From Megalonaias nervosa (Eukaryota; Mollusca; Bivalvia; Unionida; Unionidae), in the NCBI GenBank assembly GCA_016617855.1, contig JAECUM010091510.1, positions 30,001-94,000 of the forward strand: a DNA stretch of 64,000 nt, written 5' to 3'. Positions 50,261 to 61,316 of the stretch are shown in pieces. The first letter of the stretch is position 1, and the number at the start of each line of letters is the position of its first letter. The notes below the pieces were generated by a model. The model did no database searches and had not been told where the DNA came from. It saw nothing but the letters and a program-made list of their open reading frames with translations. A program made the translations under genes and the position numbers.

Positions 50261-51532
50261 CGCGGCACTTTTTAACATGGGAAGCCCCATTGTCCGTATA
50301 AATTTTCCATATAGGGTTGCGACACTTTTTAACATGGAAGTCTCATTTTTCGTATATCGTCCCCATTCACTACTTACAGTACCTGAGATCTTCTATGTTT
50401 ATTTTCTATTATTTCTAATGGTTTATATTCACCACTTCTCTTATAGCATATTTGAATCCAAACTAATTCTAAACAAGTTCTACTCAAGTCCAAAAGAATC
50501 GAACGTTCCGAATGAATTTCTGATTCTCGAATGTATTGGTCTACCAACAGTCCTCTTGTGTCAAAATGGCATTGTCCAGAACTCCTTTAAATGATTCATT
50601 GGAACGAAGTGCGACCAGCCAATAAAACCTCAGTCTTGAAGATGAAAACTAAGTTGGTTTACCAATAATTTTTATGACACACCTGCAAAATATTTTCAAC
50701 GTAGGAGAGTATAGGTTGCATTCATTCATTTCAACCCTTTTTTTGTCCGTTAGTGGTTCTAATTTTAACAAGCTTGATTAACGGTTTGTTCAAGATGGCA
50801 ATGACTTAAATAGATGCACTGACGTACGAAACTCATTACGAGTTAGGTTTAATTGTTATAAACTCGACATATTTCAAAGTATAAACTGAAATGTTATTAC
50901 ATGACCTTTTAAATTCTCTGATTTAAACACAGGAAGCAGCTTTACCGAATATATAAATGCAATTGATTCGTTTTGTTTTAGGTTCCTTTACTACACACGC
51001 AAAAGGGATTAACATAATTTATGTTTGCACTGTGTTCATGAGCTTCATTGTTGGATCTGCTAAAGATAGAGTTATTTACTATTGATTCTCAGCTAGCAAA
51101 ATCCCAAAAGCTTAATAAAGATGCTTTTAACAAAGTTTCTGAAATGTGTTATATGAAAAACAGATTATAACATATATATTCCATTACTTCTTTGAGTGAA
51201 AATTCTTCAGGGAAGCTAGACTGAATAAGATTAGAAAGATTGTTATATAAGGCATATAGCTTTTGATATTCATCAATCCATTTATTCTAAACGTATGAAA
51301 GAAAACCGGTCTAAAACCAGTCATGCTTATTTACATCTTACGGAGAAACAGTATCTACAGATATACAGAGCTAAAACGGTAAAAACAACATTTGAAACAA
51401 TATAAAAGCCTAGTAGGGTGATCCTAATATTTTAAATGCGAGTAGGATAAGAAAGCTATACCGTGTACAAAACAAAAATATATTTTAACTTTCAAATACG
51501 ATTTTCCAATGTATCTTTGTTTTACCTCGCCG

Positions 51533-51748
51533 TATTCCAATAAATGTTATCCTATTCACATAACACTGCCCACTGTATCGTTTAGTTGTACTACGCAATA
51601 TTTTCCAGTTAATGGTATCCTATTCACATAACACTGCCTACTGTGTCGTCTTGTTGTACCAAGCAATATTCCAGTTAGAATTATCATATTCATATAACAC
51701 TGCCCACCGTATCGTTATTTTTTATATCGCAACATTCCATTTAGAATT
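51533..51748. repeat. Three tandem units of about 67 bp
   Basis: Units share ATCCTATTCACATAACACTG, CCCACTGTATCG and AATATTCCAGTTA with substitutions. Confidence 0.8.
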
Positions 51749-51823
51749 ACTACTACTAATATTAATTTTATTATCATTATTAGTATTAGTAGTAGTAGTA
51801 GTAGTAGTAGCAGTAGTAGTAGC

Positions 51824-51859
<36 letters not shown>
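51745..51859. repeat. Triplet microsatellite (TTA/TAG/ATA)
   Basis: Runs of TAC, TTA, TAG and finally AAT triplets. Confidence 0.9.
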
Positions 51860-52638
51860 TTTATTTCCTGAGAACAATACATCTGGTTCTGAATTAGCAG
51901 ATCCTACATGCAGTCGTCGTTGATGTAATATTTAAACTATACATTTGCTGCAGTGTCACCAACACTCACATGTAATCAGAAAATATACATCCATTAGTCT
52001 AAAACATACAAAAGATATATTTGTAGTTTTGGATAGTAGTGGTAACAAATTAGGAATCTCAGTTTGTCTAAGCTCAAGCATAACCAGAAATAATAAATTT
52101 GTGAAACGTGTTCTTAAAAGAAGATACTATTGGCATTTATATTATATCATTGGGAATGATATTCCATAACAATGTTGCTGAATATGGTACAGATGGCATG
52201 TACAGAATCGTTTTGCGTTTTGGCAAATGATTCGAGTACGAAATAGTACATGGTGTGAACTGATTTTGGAAGCTAAAATTAGGAAGGCATTGATATATTA
52301 TAGAACAATGTTGTAAAAAGATTTATATGTCAATATAGTATTAATGTAATGTACTCTATAATTTGAAGATAACAACTGTAAATTAAGGAACATTTGAGAG
52401 GATTGATAGTCTTTTTATGCAATAAATTCAACAGTTTGTTTTGGGAAAAAAATTATCCGATTATGCGTACTAGCATCGCAGGAAGGATACGACGTTTCTC
52501 CCCAAGACAAATGCATGTGAATAATCGCACCTAAAGGTTGTTATGCTCTATGTTATTTAATTTGGTTCCCTGAACAAATATATTGATATCTTCTCTTTTT
52601 TTGTACTCTTTGTCTTGCTCAAGTTGTTAGCTTTTCCC

Positions 52639-52742
52639 GTGTTTAATTGATTTTGATGATTGTGAAATCATCAAAATCAATTAAACACAAAAAAGGTAAC
52701 AATCTACAACAGAATGTTGAGAACTATCTACATTCTGTTGTA
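52639..52742. repeat. Two adjacent perfect hairpins
   Basis: The first has 23-bp arms (52639-52661 and 52666-52688) and a 4-nt spacer. The second has 13-bp arms, TACAACAGAATGT (52705-52717) and ACATTCTGTTGTA (52730-52742). Confidence 0.9.
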
Positions 52743-52839
52743 AATTTTTCTCCAGGGAATTGATTGCAATTTCCATGGCTTGTAGGGACGTTATTGACAA
52801 TACTATTAGTTTCAGTTGCGTTCATATGAAGTGGTACAT

Positions 52840-53530
52840 TGTTAATGAAAAGGATACAGGGTCTATATTAGAACCCTGAGAGATTCCATTTTTGACATAT
52901 TGTAAAGGTGTTGTACTATTAGCCACACACGAACTGTTGCTTTCCTGTTATTCAGGACTAAACATCGCTAGCGTATTATCACTGAGATTGAATGCCTTAA
53001 GTGTTTTCATCAATATTTCATGACCAACTAAATCTAACCTTTCCTAACATCTCAAAAACTGCACCGTATCAACGAAGTTTGTGAGGGATGTTTGACACAA
53101 ACGCTTTTCCCTAAAGCCTGAAAGTGTCTTATATAAAAGACTAAATTTCTTTTTAAAATAGAGAAGAAAACATCGGCAAAATTGAAGGGCAGTGTATTTT
53201 TCAAACGTTTAAGAAAGTTTGGTAAGATTAATATAGGTCGATAGTTGTTTGCTGAAGACATGTCACCATGTTTAAAGATGATTTGGTTAATTTCAGAGGA
53301 ACCGGAAAGATTCCCGTATCAATAAATGTACTTATTACGCCAGAATTGTAAGGGACAGCAACCTGAGCTAATAGTTTTTAATACTTCTGGCGAAAGTTCA
53401 TATAATCCTGTTGCTTTGTTGCCGTCAAATTTCTCTAAAATATCTATCACATCTTGAACACATATTAGAGGGATCTTTGGACTCTGCAGAATCAATACGG
53501 AGTGAAAATCTTGTGATATGGGCAAATGTT
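52840..53530 (-). pseudogene. Non-LTR retrotransposon reverse transcriptase remnant
   Basis: On the minus strand, fragments in changing frames carry VIDILEKFDGNKATGLYELS and PEVLK (53319-53525), then TGIFPVPLKLTKS, SANNYRPILILPNFLKRL (53052-53261) and QYVKNGISQGSNIDPVSFS (about 52880). These are the KATGxDxLxPxxLK, NYRPISLLP and GVPQGSxLGPLLF blocks of Jockey/CR1-like reverse transcriptases. The active-site YxDD was not found. It is an old, 5'- and 3'-truncated copy with many stops. Confidence 0.8.
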
Positions 53531-54975
53531 CTCCAATAATGTGAAAACGGTATTTAGGGCGTGTGCGACATGTAATGACTCTATACTATTATGACTACTG
53601 AGTTTTTATTATAAAGGGAAAACATGAGTTTTATTTCCTTAAATAAAGTTACGTTTCCCTATTTTTCTGCAGTCACTTTTATTCTTGGTAAATCTGATTG
53701 TACCAAGAAGATCAGTTCGAAAATTCATCATAGACTATGTTTCCTAACACCCGCTCATATTGTCTTATTTGATAAAATTCGATTTCTGACATTTGACTGT
53801 GACAGGTGATGTATATTATTGGCAAAGCGTATTAATTTAAAAAGCACAGATTGTTCTTCTCTGTACCGGAAGTAGCTTTAAGTGTACCAGGAATGTGCAT
53901 ATGGAAATGTGAAGTGAAAAGTCACATCTCATTCCAGGCGCCTGTCACTCATAAGTGGTTCTGACTGGAACTTCCGGTCTCATAATACCTGCTAATATTG
54001 CCTCGTTTGAAAAAGTTCGTTTACTCACAGTAGAATGAAGTAAACTTTAATTGTGAGCATGATTTATATAGCATTTAAATGCGAAAACTCAAATTTCTCT
54101 CGTCTTAACCAGAGATAGATTTGAGCGTGTCAGCAATATGCTTATGGAAAGTTGGAGTGGAGTCGTTGTACCTCAGCAGCAACTTCTCTCTAGCGTCAGG
54201 AACTCTTATTTCCAGGTAGGGCGGGAGATAATGTATTCGATCATACTAACCTGCCTCTTCATTGTCTGCACAATGTGGCTTTAAATTTCACCAATATTTC
54301 CGATTTAGCGTATATCATGGTCACTGTATTTGTTTACGAGAGCTACTGTCGCTGTCAGAAGCGGTTTCGATATTGAAGATTTAATATAAAGGACACTGCA
54401 AACTTCCAATGCATTGGAGAACGATGCAAAAGAATAAACCTCTGTGAAGCAACCACATGTATGTGGAGGCTGTGTGTTCAAATTCTAGGAAGTAAGGTAA
54501 ATTTTTTTTAACTAGGTACATTTTCTTTATATATTTATATAATCTGTTGCATCGGTCGTGTTCCTGTTCTAATCTATGCTCAAGAAACGTTAAACACTGT
54601 TTATACGTGTGAAAAAGTGATATTGCATCACATCTTATAAATGTTACACTCACATAGACATCGCATTAAGGTAGTTAGCCCCCGTACAAGGTAATTCTTA
54701 AGATCTGACGCAGATTCGCACGAAATGGAATTATACTCAATTTTAGCGTGACGTAGAAGCATCGGGGTGCTCAATGGAGCACAACTGTTGGAAACTGGCG
54801 GATCATGGAATCAGTGTATTAAGAACAAGATAGGAGCAGAACGTTTTATTCTGTCACTTAAATATTTTAATGTCTTCTGGTTAGATGGTAACTATGGAAA
54901 CTGGCTTTTAATTTATGCAGATTCTACCTGTATTTGGATAATTAAGACTGTGCAAGAAGCATGTCTCGCGGTTAA

Positions 54976-55060
54976 ACCTACCAACCCATCAACCTACCAA
55001 CCCATCAGCCTACCAACCCATCAACCTACCAACCCATCAACCTACCAACCCATCAACCTG
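54976..55060. repeat. Tandem CAACCTACCAACCCAT array
   Basis: Five to six units with single changes. Confidence 0.9.
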
Positions 55061-55385
55061 GATATGAGGATTATGTTTTCTTCATGATGGATGACTTGTG
55101 TGAAATAGTGGAAATGGTCTGTTTATTGCATGTCAGCATCCGCATTACAAATACCGTATACTGTCATTTGAATGCGTCTCAATATAAATGTGGCAATTTT
55201 TTTTCCGTAGGCGGCTGATATCTTTGTCTTGCTGAAAAATGTATTTGTTTACGAGAACTACTATACTTTTCGTTTGGATTCCCATGGTTGGAATAAACTA
55301 CTTAGTTGATCACGAATGGGATGAAATTATCATTTACTTAAAGTTTTGAAATATGTACAGTATGCATACTCCACATGTTGGTTAT

Positions 55386-55388
<3 letters not shown>

Positions 55389-55423
<35 letters not shown>

Positions 55424-55440
55424 AATAATAATAATAATAA
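55389..55440. repeat. (CAA)n-(TAA)n microsatellite
   Basis: CAA triplets pass into TAA triplets. Confidence 0.95.
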
Positions 55441-55717
55441 ACTACTTCATGATATTTATACATCTCGCTACTTTTGTCAATAGTTAGCATACGATTACTT
55501 CATGTGGCGATGTTTAAGCACACTGCTAGATAAATGTTTTGTTACTTACACCTTAAGTGAAACAGTCAGCATAAAACAGCAGTATTGAACCAACAGGCTG
55601 AAGTAAGCGCAGTTTAGGGCATGCGCATGTGTAAATAGTCACACATTCAAGGTCGGTTGTTTTCTGGGTTTTTATGTTTCCTCTTTCCCAAAAGATCACT
55701 TGATCTCTCTGTCTCAA

Positions 55718-55972
55718 CCGTTCATACTGCGTTTTGTAGCGTGCTTTAAGTAACCAATCATTTGTCATGCAGTAGGCCATCGCGGAAACACTTCAACATT
55801 GACCGTTCATACTGCGTTATGTAGCGTGCTTTAAGTAACCAATCATTTGTCATGCAGTAGGCCATCGCGGAAACACTTCAACATTGACCGTTCATACTGC
55901 GTTATGTAGCGTGCTTTAAGTAACCAATCATTTGTCATACAGTAAGTCATCGCGGAAACACTTCAACATTGA
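55718..55972. repeat. Three tandem 85-bp units
   Basis: Units start CCGTTCATACTGCGTT at 55718, 55803 and 55888 and are almost identical. Confidence 0.93.
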
Positions 55973-56332
55973 CGTTAGTCTTGGGAAGATCCCAAACAAG
56001 ATCGCTCCACTTGACGTGGTCTCGTCGATACTGAAGCTACCGACTGAAACTGAGGAGAATTGCAGAGGCCATCCAGCAACAATCTCATCAATGCAGCAAT
56101 CATCTATTAATTAAGCAAACACAAGCGGCATCTCATGTCTAGTGTGCAACAAACAGTTCCGAGCACACACTGGCTTGATCAATCACTCACGTATGCAAAG
56201 AAACCAAACCAGTTAGTAATGTCATGATCATCTTCGAACTCGAATGACGAACAACATTGGCATGAAAGATCCAAATGAATGTCTGAACGCAATACATAAT
56301 ATCAATAGTTAATATACTTCATTTCACCCTCC

Positions 56333-56335
<3 letters not shown>

Positions 56336-56408
<73 letters not shown>
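56336..56408. repeat. (TA)n microsatellite
   Basis: About 36 TA dinucleotides. Confidence 0.97.
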
Positions 56409-56409
<1 letters not shown>

Positions 56410-57644
56410 CATTTGCATATTCAAAGAAACGACTATATTATCAGAATAGTTCTATTCCTCACCTGGCAACTGTATAAAAATCTATTTAATAAACCACACC
56501 AGAAAACCTAAATACGGTAAATCTGCTATGGAACAATTTAACATTTAAACTTGGAGGTCTACATCGTTTTCCTCCTAAGGCATATACATTGAAGCTATAT
56601 GGCATGTCTGAGACATTATGAACTGCTTACAACATTACCAGCTGGAACATATATTTTATTAAGGTGCACCGTAATTTGTTCATGAGAAAGATTTATGATG
56701 ATAAGTAAGAACGATTGAAGGATTTTAATATGCTAATGATAAATGAGGGTGGCATAAGAGGCTGAATTAGCATGATGCGAAATAGATACATCAAAGCACA
56801 TCAAGAATATGACTTGACAATGTCTTCTGGTGAATACAAAAGATTATGGTCATCCATTATAGAAATAGATACTAATAATCTCTACGAAAGGACACAGGCA
56901 ATGCATGCCGGTAACACAGGTCTGTATTGATAAGTGATGATCACATTAAATGAGTGGCAGGGTTAGTGTAAAGCACGATCTGAGGACAACTGTTACAAAT
57001 ATCAGATGATAATGATACTGTTAGAAGTGGATTTGAACACTCTATTACATCTGAATGACAAATTGACGTACAAACGGTGGGGGCGGACGGGGCGGCTGTC
57101 CCTGGTGTCATAGTCTTGGGGCGCCAAAACCCCAATGGGCCATCATTATCCCCTGGGCGCCATTTACCATTACTACGCCAGTAGTATATGGGGATACCCA
57201 ACAGACAATGGGAATTAGCATTACGGAACCCTGTTTTGTACCCTACGGACAAGATTTCTACGGACAAAAAATGACCCTGGGACACACTACGGGCAATGGG
57301 AATTTTGTATAGCGACTAGCACACCATGGGTCAGTATGACGTCATGGTACTGGACACTTGCAACAATGTAGCAAGTACCGTGACGTCATGCCACCTGTTT
57401 CATTTCTATACAAAGTGTTATGCATTCGCGTCCGTGTCAGTGGATAGTATAGTATGTTTTATGCCTTCACGTTCGTTTCCATAGACTGATGAACATCACT
57501 CTATCCTACCCAAATTATACAACCGACTAAAAAATTTTTAGGTTAAGAGAATACTGTTTTTGTGAGTTAAACATAAGTTATACAATCGAATAAAATTTTT
57601 TTTAGGCAAAGTGATAATAAATATCTTTTCGAGGTATAGGAAGT

Positions 57645-57660
57645 GGCCCTGAAAAGGACC
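57645..57660 (-). terminator. Histone-type 3' stem-loop, L1 of element 3
   Basis: On the minus strand GGTCCTTTTCAGGGCC: full pairing with one T-G pair, UUUC loop. GAAAAGATA starts 14 nt downstream. Confidence 0.75.
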
Positions 57661-57683
57661 GTTGTTTTTATGTTAACACCATT

Positions 57684-57901
57684 TCTTTAACATAGGTCTT
57701 CTTCTCTTTCTCAAACTTCGTCTAACCTCTGGTCCATAAATCAGAACTCGCTTCAGACAGCCTTGTCTTTCCACATAGATCCTTCGTTTCCAAAGGGCTG
57801 TATCAGTGATCTGGGTAATTGCCAATGATGATCTGACATGGATAGTCCGGGTGGAACAGCATCGACGATAAGAGGGTAGACGATTCTACGTTGGTCCAAA
57901 T
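57684..57901 (-). pseudogene. L1 homolog of element 3, start lost
   Basis: It aligns with L1 of element 2 over its length, but the start codon reads ATT (minus strand, 57899-57901) and small indels break the frame after the first 20 codons. The stem-loop downstream is kept. Confidence 0.65.
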
Positions 57902-58133
57902 CTTGTGACGAGGAACAGGTGAAGGGAATGAAGTGAACCGTGTTTATTTATAGTGGAAGACCGGATCGAAACGGATTGAAATTGTTCACAAATCCCATCA
58001 CGCGTTACAAAATTCAGTCACTTCGCGGAGTCTGTCTTCCAATCCGAAGAGAGCTACATGTCACGTCAAATTCCCTATATAGGTGCACTAGCGTCTGCGT
58101 GCAGTGAATCGATACGACATTGTTTTGTGAAAC

Positions 58134-58760
58134 ATGACTGAAACTAAGAAGACGATGAATTGTGGTGCACTGGCTTTGGAGATGAAAAGCGATGGCATAA
58201 CAATGGCTACCAAAGTTAACACAGCGCTACTTCCAGAAGAGACCGATTTCAACTGGAATTTAGTAGATTTTCTCTCTTCGCAAGAATTTGTTCCAGTACC
58301 AGTACCTTCGCCACCTTCTCATTCTTTACCATACGTCGAGGATTTTAAACAGAGACAGAAAGAAGAATTGGAGAAATTTTTGCAGCAGCAGAAAGAGGCA
58401 GAACAAGCATTCCTCCTTGAACAGCAACAGCGAGAAGAAGAGGCAAGAAGGAAACGACAGGAAGAAGCAGTAGAGGAGAAACAAGGTCTAGGAGAGAAGG
58501 AGAACAGTGAACCTCAAACGGTAACGGTACTCTTGGACATTTTGGCAGAGTTAAGAAGTCTGAAACAAATGTACCAGATTTCTATATTAAGACCGAAGAG
58601 AAAAAGACCTTCCCGAGTCAAACAGTCTAACCCGGTTACTACACCGGAGATACCACCCCTAGTGATTTCTACTAAATCATTGACAGGAGCAAGTTCAGGA
58701 GTAGGTCTTGGCCGTGGCAAAGGCTTAAGGCAGTTAAAGCTAATTGCTTCTCGTTCCTGA
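58134..58760 (+). CDS. L2: intact 208-aa accessory protein with coiled coil
   Basis: This is an open frame from the ATG at 58134. The N-terminal 60 residues contain DFNWNLVDFLSSQEF. A Pro-rich linker follows, then a long Gln/Glu/Arg coiled coil (about residues 62-125), a Leu-rich helix (TVTVLLDILAELRSLKQM) and a basic Gly/Lys tail (RPKRKRPSR, GLGRGKGLRQLKL). I do not recognise a family; the layout suggests a nuclear, oligomeric, nucleic-acid-binding protein. It has a TATATA box 55 bp upstream and a histone-type stem-loop 32 bp after the stop. It is the best surviving example of a complete stem-loop cassette. Confidence 0.7.
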   Translation: MTETKKTMNCGALALEMKSDGITMATKVNTALLPEETDFNWNLVDFLSSQEFVPVPVPSPPSHSLPYVEDFKQRQKEELEKFLQQQKEAEQAFLLEQQQREEEARRKRQEEAVEEKQGLGEKENSEPQTVTVLLDILAELRSLKQMYQISILRPKRKRPSRVKQSNPVTTPEIPPLVISTKSLTGASSGVGLGRGKGLRQLKLIASRS

Positions 58761-58791
58761 GTTTGTTCTAAGAAGAAAACAAACACCCAAC

Positions 58792-58807
58792 GGTCCTTTT
58801 CAGGACA
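58792..58807 (+). terminator. Histone-type 3' stem-loop, L2
   Basis: GGTCCTTTTCAGGACA: five pairs plus an outer G-A mismatch, UUUC loop, preceded by CCCAAC. GAAAAGAGAT starts 14 nt downstream. Confidence 0.7.
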
Positions 58808-59030
58808 ACTCACTTCTTTTGAAAAGAGATAATATTCCTTTTGCCAAAATCAATTAAAACTCAAAATCCCTTTTATTTTTTTAACCCTGTGATGCACGTG
58901 TGTGAGTGAGTGAGTGTAGACCCTTATCATTCTTAAAAATCAAAACCAAGATACACTTACGTTTTTTTCAGTCTGGACTATTCTGGTACAAATATTTACA
59001 ATTCAATGTCACAACACAACACAACACGTT

Positions 59031-59495
59031 TTAGAAAAGTTCATAGACTTCTTCTGTTTCTTTTTTTCTTCTCTGTTTTCTGATTTTCTTCACTTTCACA
59101 GTTTTTTCCTCCTCTTCTTCCTCACCTTTTTCTCGTCTTCTTTTCTTTTCTGTCTTCTCTTTCTGAACGTGTCGGGGTTCTTCCTTTGCCGAGGGTACCT
59201 CTTCTTCTTCCTCCTCCTGCTCCTGTTGTTTCTTAGGGCAGTCTGAAGACCAATGTCCTCTCTCTTGACAATGATAACAGGTATCTTGACTTTTGTCTCT
59301 TTTGACACTGATCTTGCTTTTTTGATGATCTGGACATTCTGTAGCCCAATGTCCTTTCTTCTGACAGATATAGCAAGTATCTTGACTTTTATCTCGAAAG
59401 GAGGGAGAGTAGACCGTCTGCTTGTCTGAAAAAAACTTTCGTATGACACCTCGCAAAGCTCTAATCAGAAGTTCGATTTGTGTGGGTTTTTCCAT
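59031..59495 (-). CDS. L3: CCHC zinc-knuckle protein, 154 aa, intact
   Basis: Two zinc knuckles of the retroviral nucleocapsid type, CYICQKKGHWATEC and CYHCQERGHWSSDC (CX2CX4HX4C), lie in the centre, separated by a KRDKSQDT linker that is itself repeated before each knuckle. The C-terminal half is strongly charged (Glu runs, then KKRRREKGEEEEEEK and KKIRKQRRKKE). The protein probably binds single-stranded nucleic acid. It lies on the minus strand between L2 and L4 and is absent from element 2 through deletion. No stem-loop follows its stop, unlike its neighbours. Confidence 0.75.
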   Translation of the reverse strand: MEKPTQIELLIRALRGVIRKFFSDKQTVYSPSFRDKSQDTCYICQKKGHWATECPDHQKSKISVKRDKSQDTCYHCQERGHWSSDCPKKQQEQEEEEEEVPSAKEEPRHVQKEKTEKKRRREKGEEEEEEKTVKVKKIRKQRRKKETEEVYELF

Positions 59496-59637
59496 CGTGC
59501 TGATCGACTTGAGAGTGAAATGAATACTGAGAGGGAAGGCACCAGCCCTTTATATATATACACTAAGCCTGACATAGATATATAGGGGTCCATGGCGTTT
59601 CAAATGTAATCATTTGACTTTTCTTTTTGCAGTCAAG

Positions 59638-59844
59638 ATGAAACGATCGCATCATTTCGTAAAGAAAGGAGAAGAAAGTAAGAGGCAGAAACGTGATTTA
59701 TCGCCTCGAACAGTAGCTGAAGTCTTGGCTCAAATTCATGCCAGCGATTTTGAAGATGAGATGAGTGAGTCAGAATCTAGGCCTAGAGTGTTTACACCCA
59801 ATCAGAGTCTACCATCACCACCAGTAAACCCTAAAAAGTATTAA
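59638..59844 (+). CDS. L4: small protein, 68 aa, intact
   Basis: The ATG at 59638 opens MKRSHHFVKKGEESKRQKRD, followed by a helix (RTVAEVLAQIHASDFEDEM) and a Ser/Pro tail. The basic N-terminus looks like a nuclear localisation signal. It lies just upstream of the polymerase and divergent from L3 (142 bp between starts). The sequence before the ATG, TTCTTTTTGCAG, looks like a 3' splice site. The element 2 copy is broken by a 23-bp deletion. Confidence 0.55.
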   Translation: MKRSHHFVKKGEESKRQKRDLSPRTVAEVLAQIHASDFEDEMSESESRPRVFTPNQSLPSPPVNPKKY

Positions 59845-59862
59845 TACATTCGAGAGACGGAA

Positions 59863-61316
59863 AACGCTCCTCTAGAAAATTTAGAACCACAGCCTACACG
59901 TGCGCGGTGAAGTTTAAAGATTTCAAGTCAGACATACCGTTGGAAAAAGCAGAAGGGTTCATCACCGATGTGTGGGATTCTTTGTTAACCACACTGAAAC
60001 AGCAATGTGAAGCCAAAGAAGACGATCGCATGAGACTTTACATTCATCACGACAGTTTGAAGTCACCCGTTTGGATCGAGTTTAGCAGTCCAGCAGAGTT
60101 GACGACTTCAAAGGTCATCGACAAGATTCAACACGTGCAGCAATCCAACGACAAGTTTCACATCACCGATGGAAAAGCGACACTGTTCATGACCCACGTG
60201 TCTCTTCCCCAAGGGATCGGACGCAAAAGGCGTTCTTGGTGGACGACCTTCGCAGCACAAAAACGAGCCTCGTTCAAATTAACAACCCTCAAGACAAGAT
60301 GTGTTTAGTCCGTGCCATCGTGGTGGGACGAACGTATGCCGACAAGAACGACACGGCAGAATGGAAAAGAGCCTGGCAAACTATTCAAAAATCTAGCCGA
60401 GCCAAACAACGAATAGAAGCAGAACTCCTGTTACAGCAAGCTGGCCTTTCCAAAGACACACCATGTGGCATTCCTGAAATGAAAAAGTTGCAAGACGTCT
60501 TGGCTCCACGCTACACCTTGAAAGTGCACCCTCAAGAAGTGTGCGGACCTCTGCTGTTTCGAGGCAAAAATTTCAAAGACGGAAAATACATTCACATCTA
60601 TCATCACGATTAACATTTTGATGCCATTACCAGTATCACCTGCTTCCTGGGATACAGTTATTACTGTGAGAAATGTGACTATGGCTATAACAATCGAGAT
60701 CAACACAAGCATTGCGGTCGAAATGTGAGGAATATTTAGCCTCTAAGTCCTGTCTGGACCACGGACAAGAACGAGTGCATTGCTCTGGTTGTCAGCGCAC
60801 GTTTGTCAGTTCAACCTGTTACCAACAACACCAAAAGATGCAAGGTTCACAGCAGAAAAATGTTTGTCAGCTCCTGAGATTGTGCCCTACTTTTGGACAA
60901 GGCATACGTACCAACAGTGCCAAGGCACACGTACGTTCAGGAAAGAAACGATGTCACATTTGTCGCCAAATCGTGGACTTGGAACACCAATGTACATTCA
61001 AAAATACCATTCCAAACACGAAGAAGACGAAGATCGCCAGAAGAAAGGCCATTTCATCTTTTTTGATTTCGAATGCATGCAAGAGACTGGCATTCACATT
61101 CCTAATTTCTGTGTGGCTCACCGAGCTTGCGAGAAGTGGATCCAAGAGCCTATCTGTAGTAATTGCTCTCATTGCAGCAAGATTCCTGGAGGACGTGAAA
61201 AAATCTTTCGTGGACCGAACACGCTGGCCGATTTTGGCCAATGGATCTTAGGCCCTATCGACGAAACGTGGGGCCCAGAAGACATCGAACGTTACGGAGA
61301 TTGTCATCGCTATGTC
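59863..61316 (+). pseudogene. Polymerase B N-terminal half of element 3
   Basis: It aligns with 25669-27132 of element 2. The element 2 start codon corresponds to ACG here and a base is missing next to it. Blocks kept include DVWDSLLTTLKQQCEAKEDD, IPEMKKLQDVL, the zinc segment CEKCDYGYNNRDQHKHC, and ExoI FFDFECMQETG near 61065. Several frameshifts and stops occur (60310, 60613, 60737). The gene ends abruptly at the deletion junction near 61316; ExoII, ExoIII and the palm are gone. Confidence 0.88.

Larger units (their letters stand above)
46376..50374. mobile_element. Element B: right arm of a related Polinton
   Basis: The order R1-like fragment, R2-like gene, (TG)n, R3-like gene and terminal repeat is the same as in the right arm of element 2. 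The end ...CCCCATTCACTACT at 50361-50374 matches the CT-ending Polinton terminus, followed by TACAGT (50375-50380), a candidate half of a target duplication. No core genes are present and no left end was found. The left boundary is set at the start of the purine tract for lack of a better marker. It is a truncated copy or the remainder of a rearranged element. Confidence 0.75.
50381..52780. other. Host-like non-coding DNA with repeats
   Basis: No supported gene. It holds three roughly 67-bp units (51533-51748), a triplet microsatellite (51745-51859) and two perfect hairpins (52639-52742). Confidence 0.5.
53531..57173. other. Host-like non-coding DNA with tandem repeats
   Basis: No supported gene. 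It contains a CAACCTACCAACCCAT array (54976-55060), an (CAA)n-(TAA)n run, three 85-bp units and a (TA)n run. The last 150 bp before element 3 are locally GC-rich (GGGGGCGGACGGGGCGG near 57080). Confidence 0.5.

Noticed and set aside
54976..55060. CRISPR array
   Set aside because: Units are contiguous without unique spacers, no cas genes are present and the context is eukaryotic. The same applies to the arrays at 41711-42175 and 55718-55972.
24669..58807. Core histone genes linked to the histone-type stem-loops
   Set aside because: No H2A, H2B, H3, H4 or H1 motif occurs upstream of any loop; the neighbouring genes encode charged helical proteins.
24669..58807. Rho-independent bacterial-type terminators
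   Set aside because: The stems have a constant 4-nt UHUH loop and no U-tract; a purine block follows at fixed distance.
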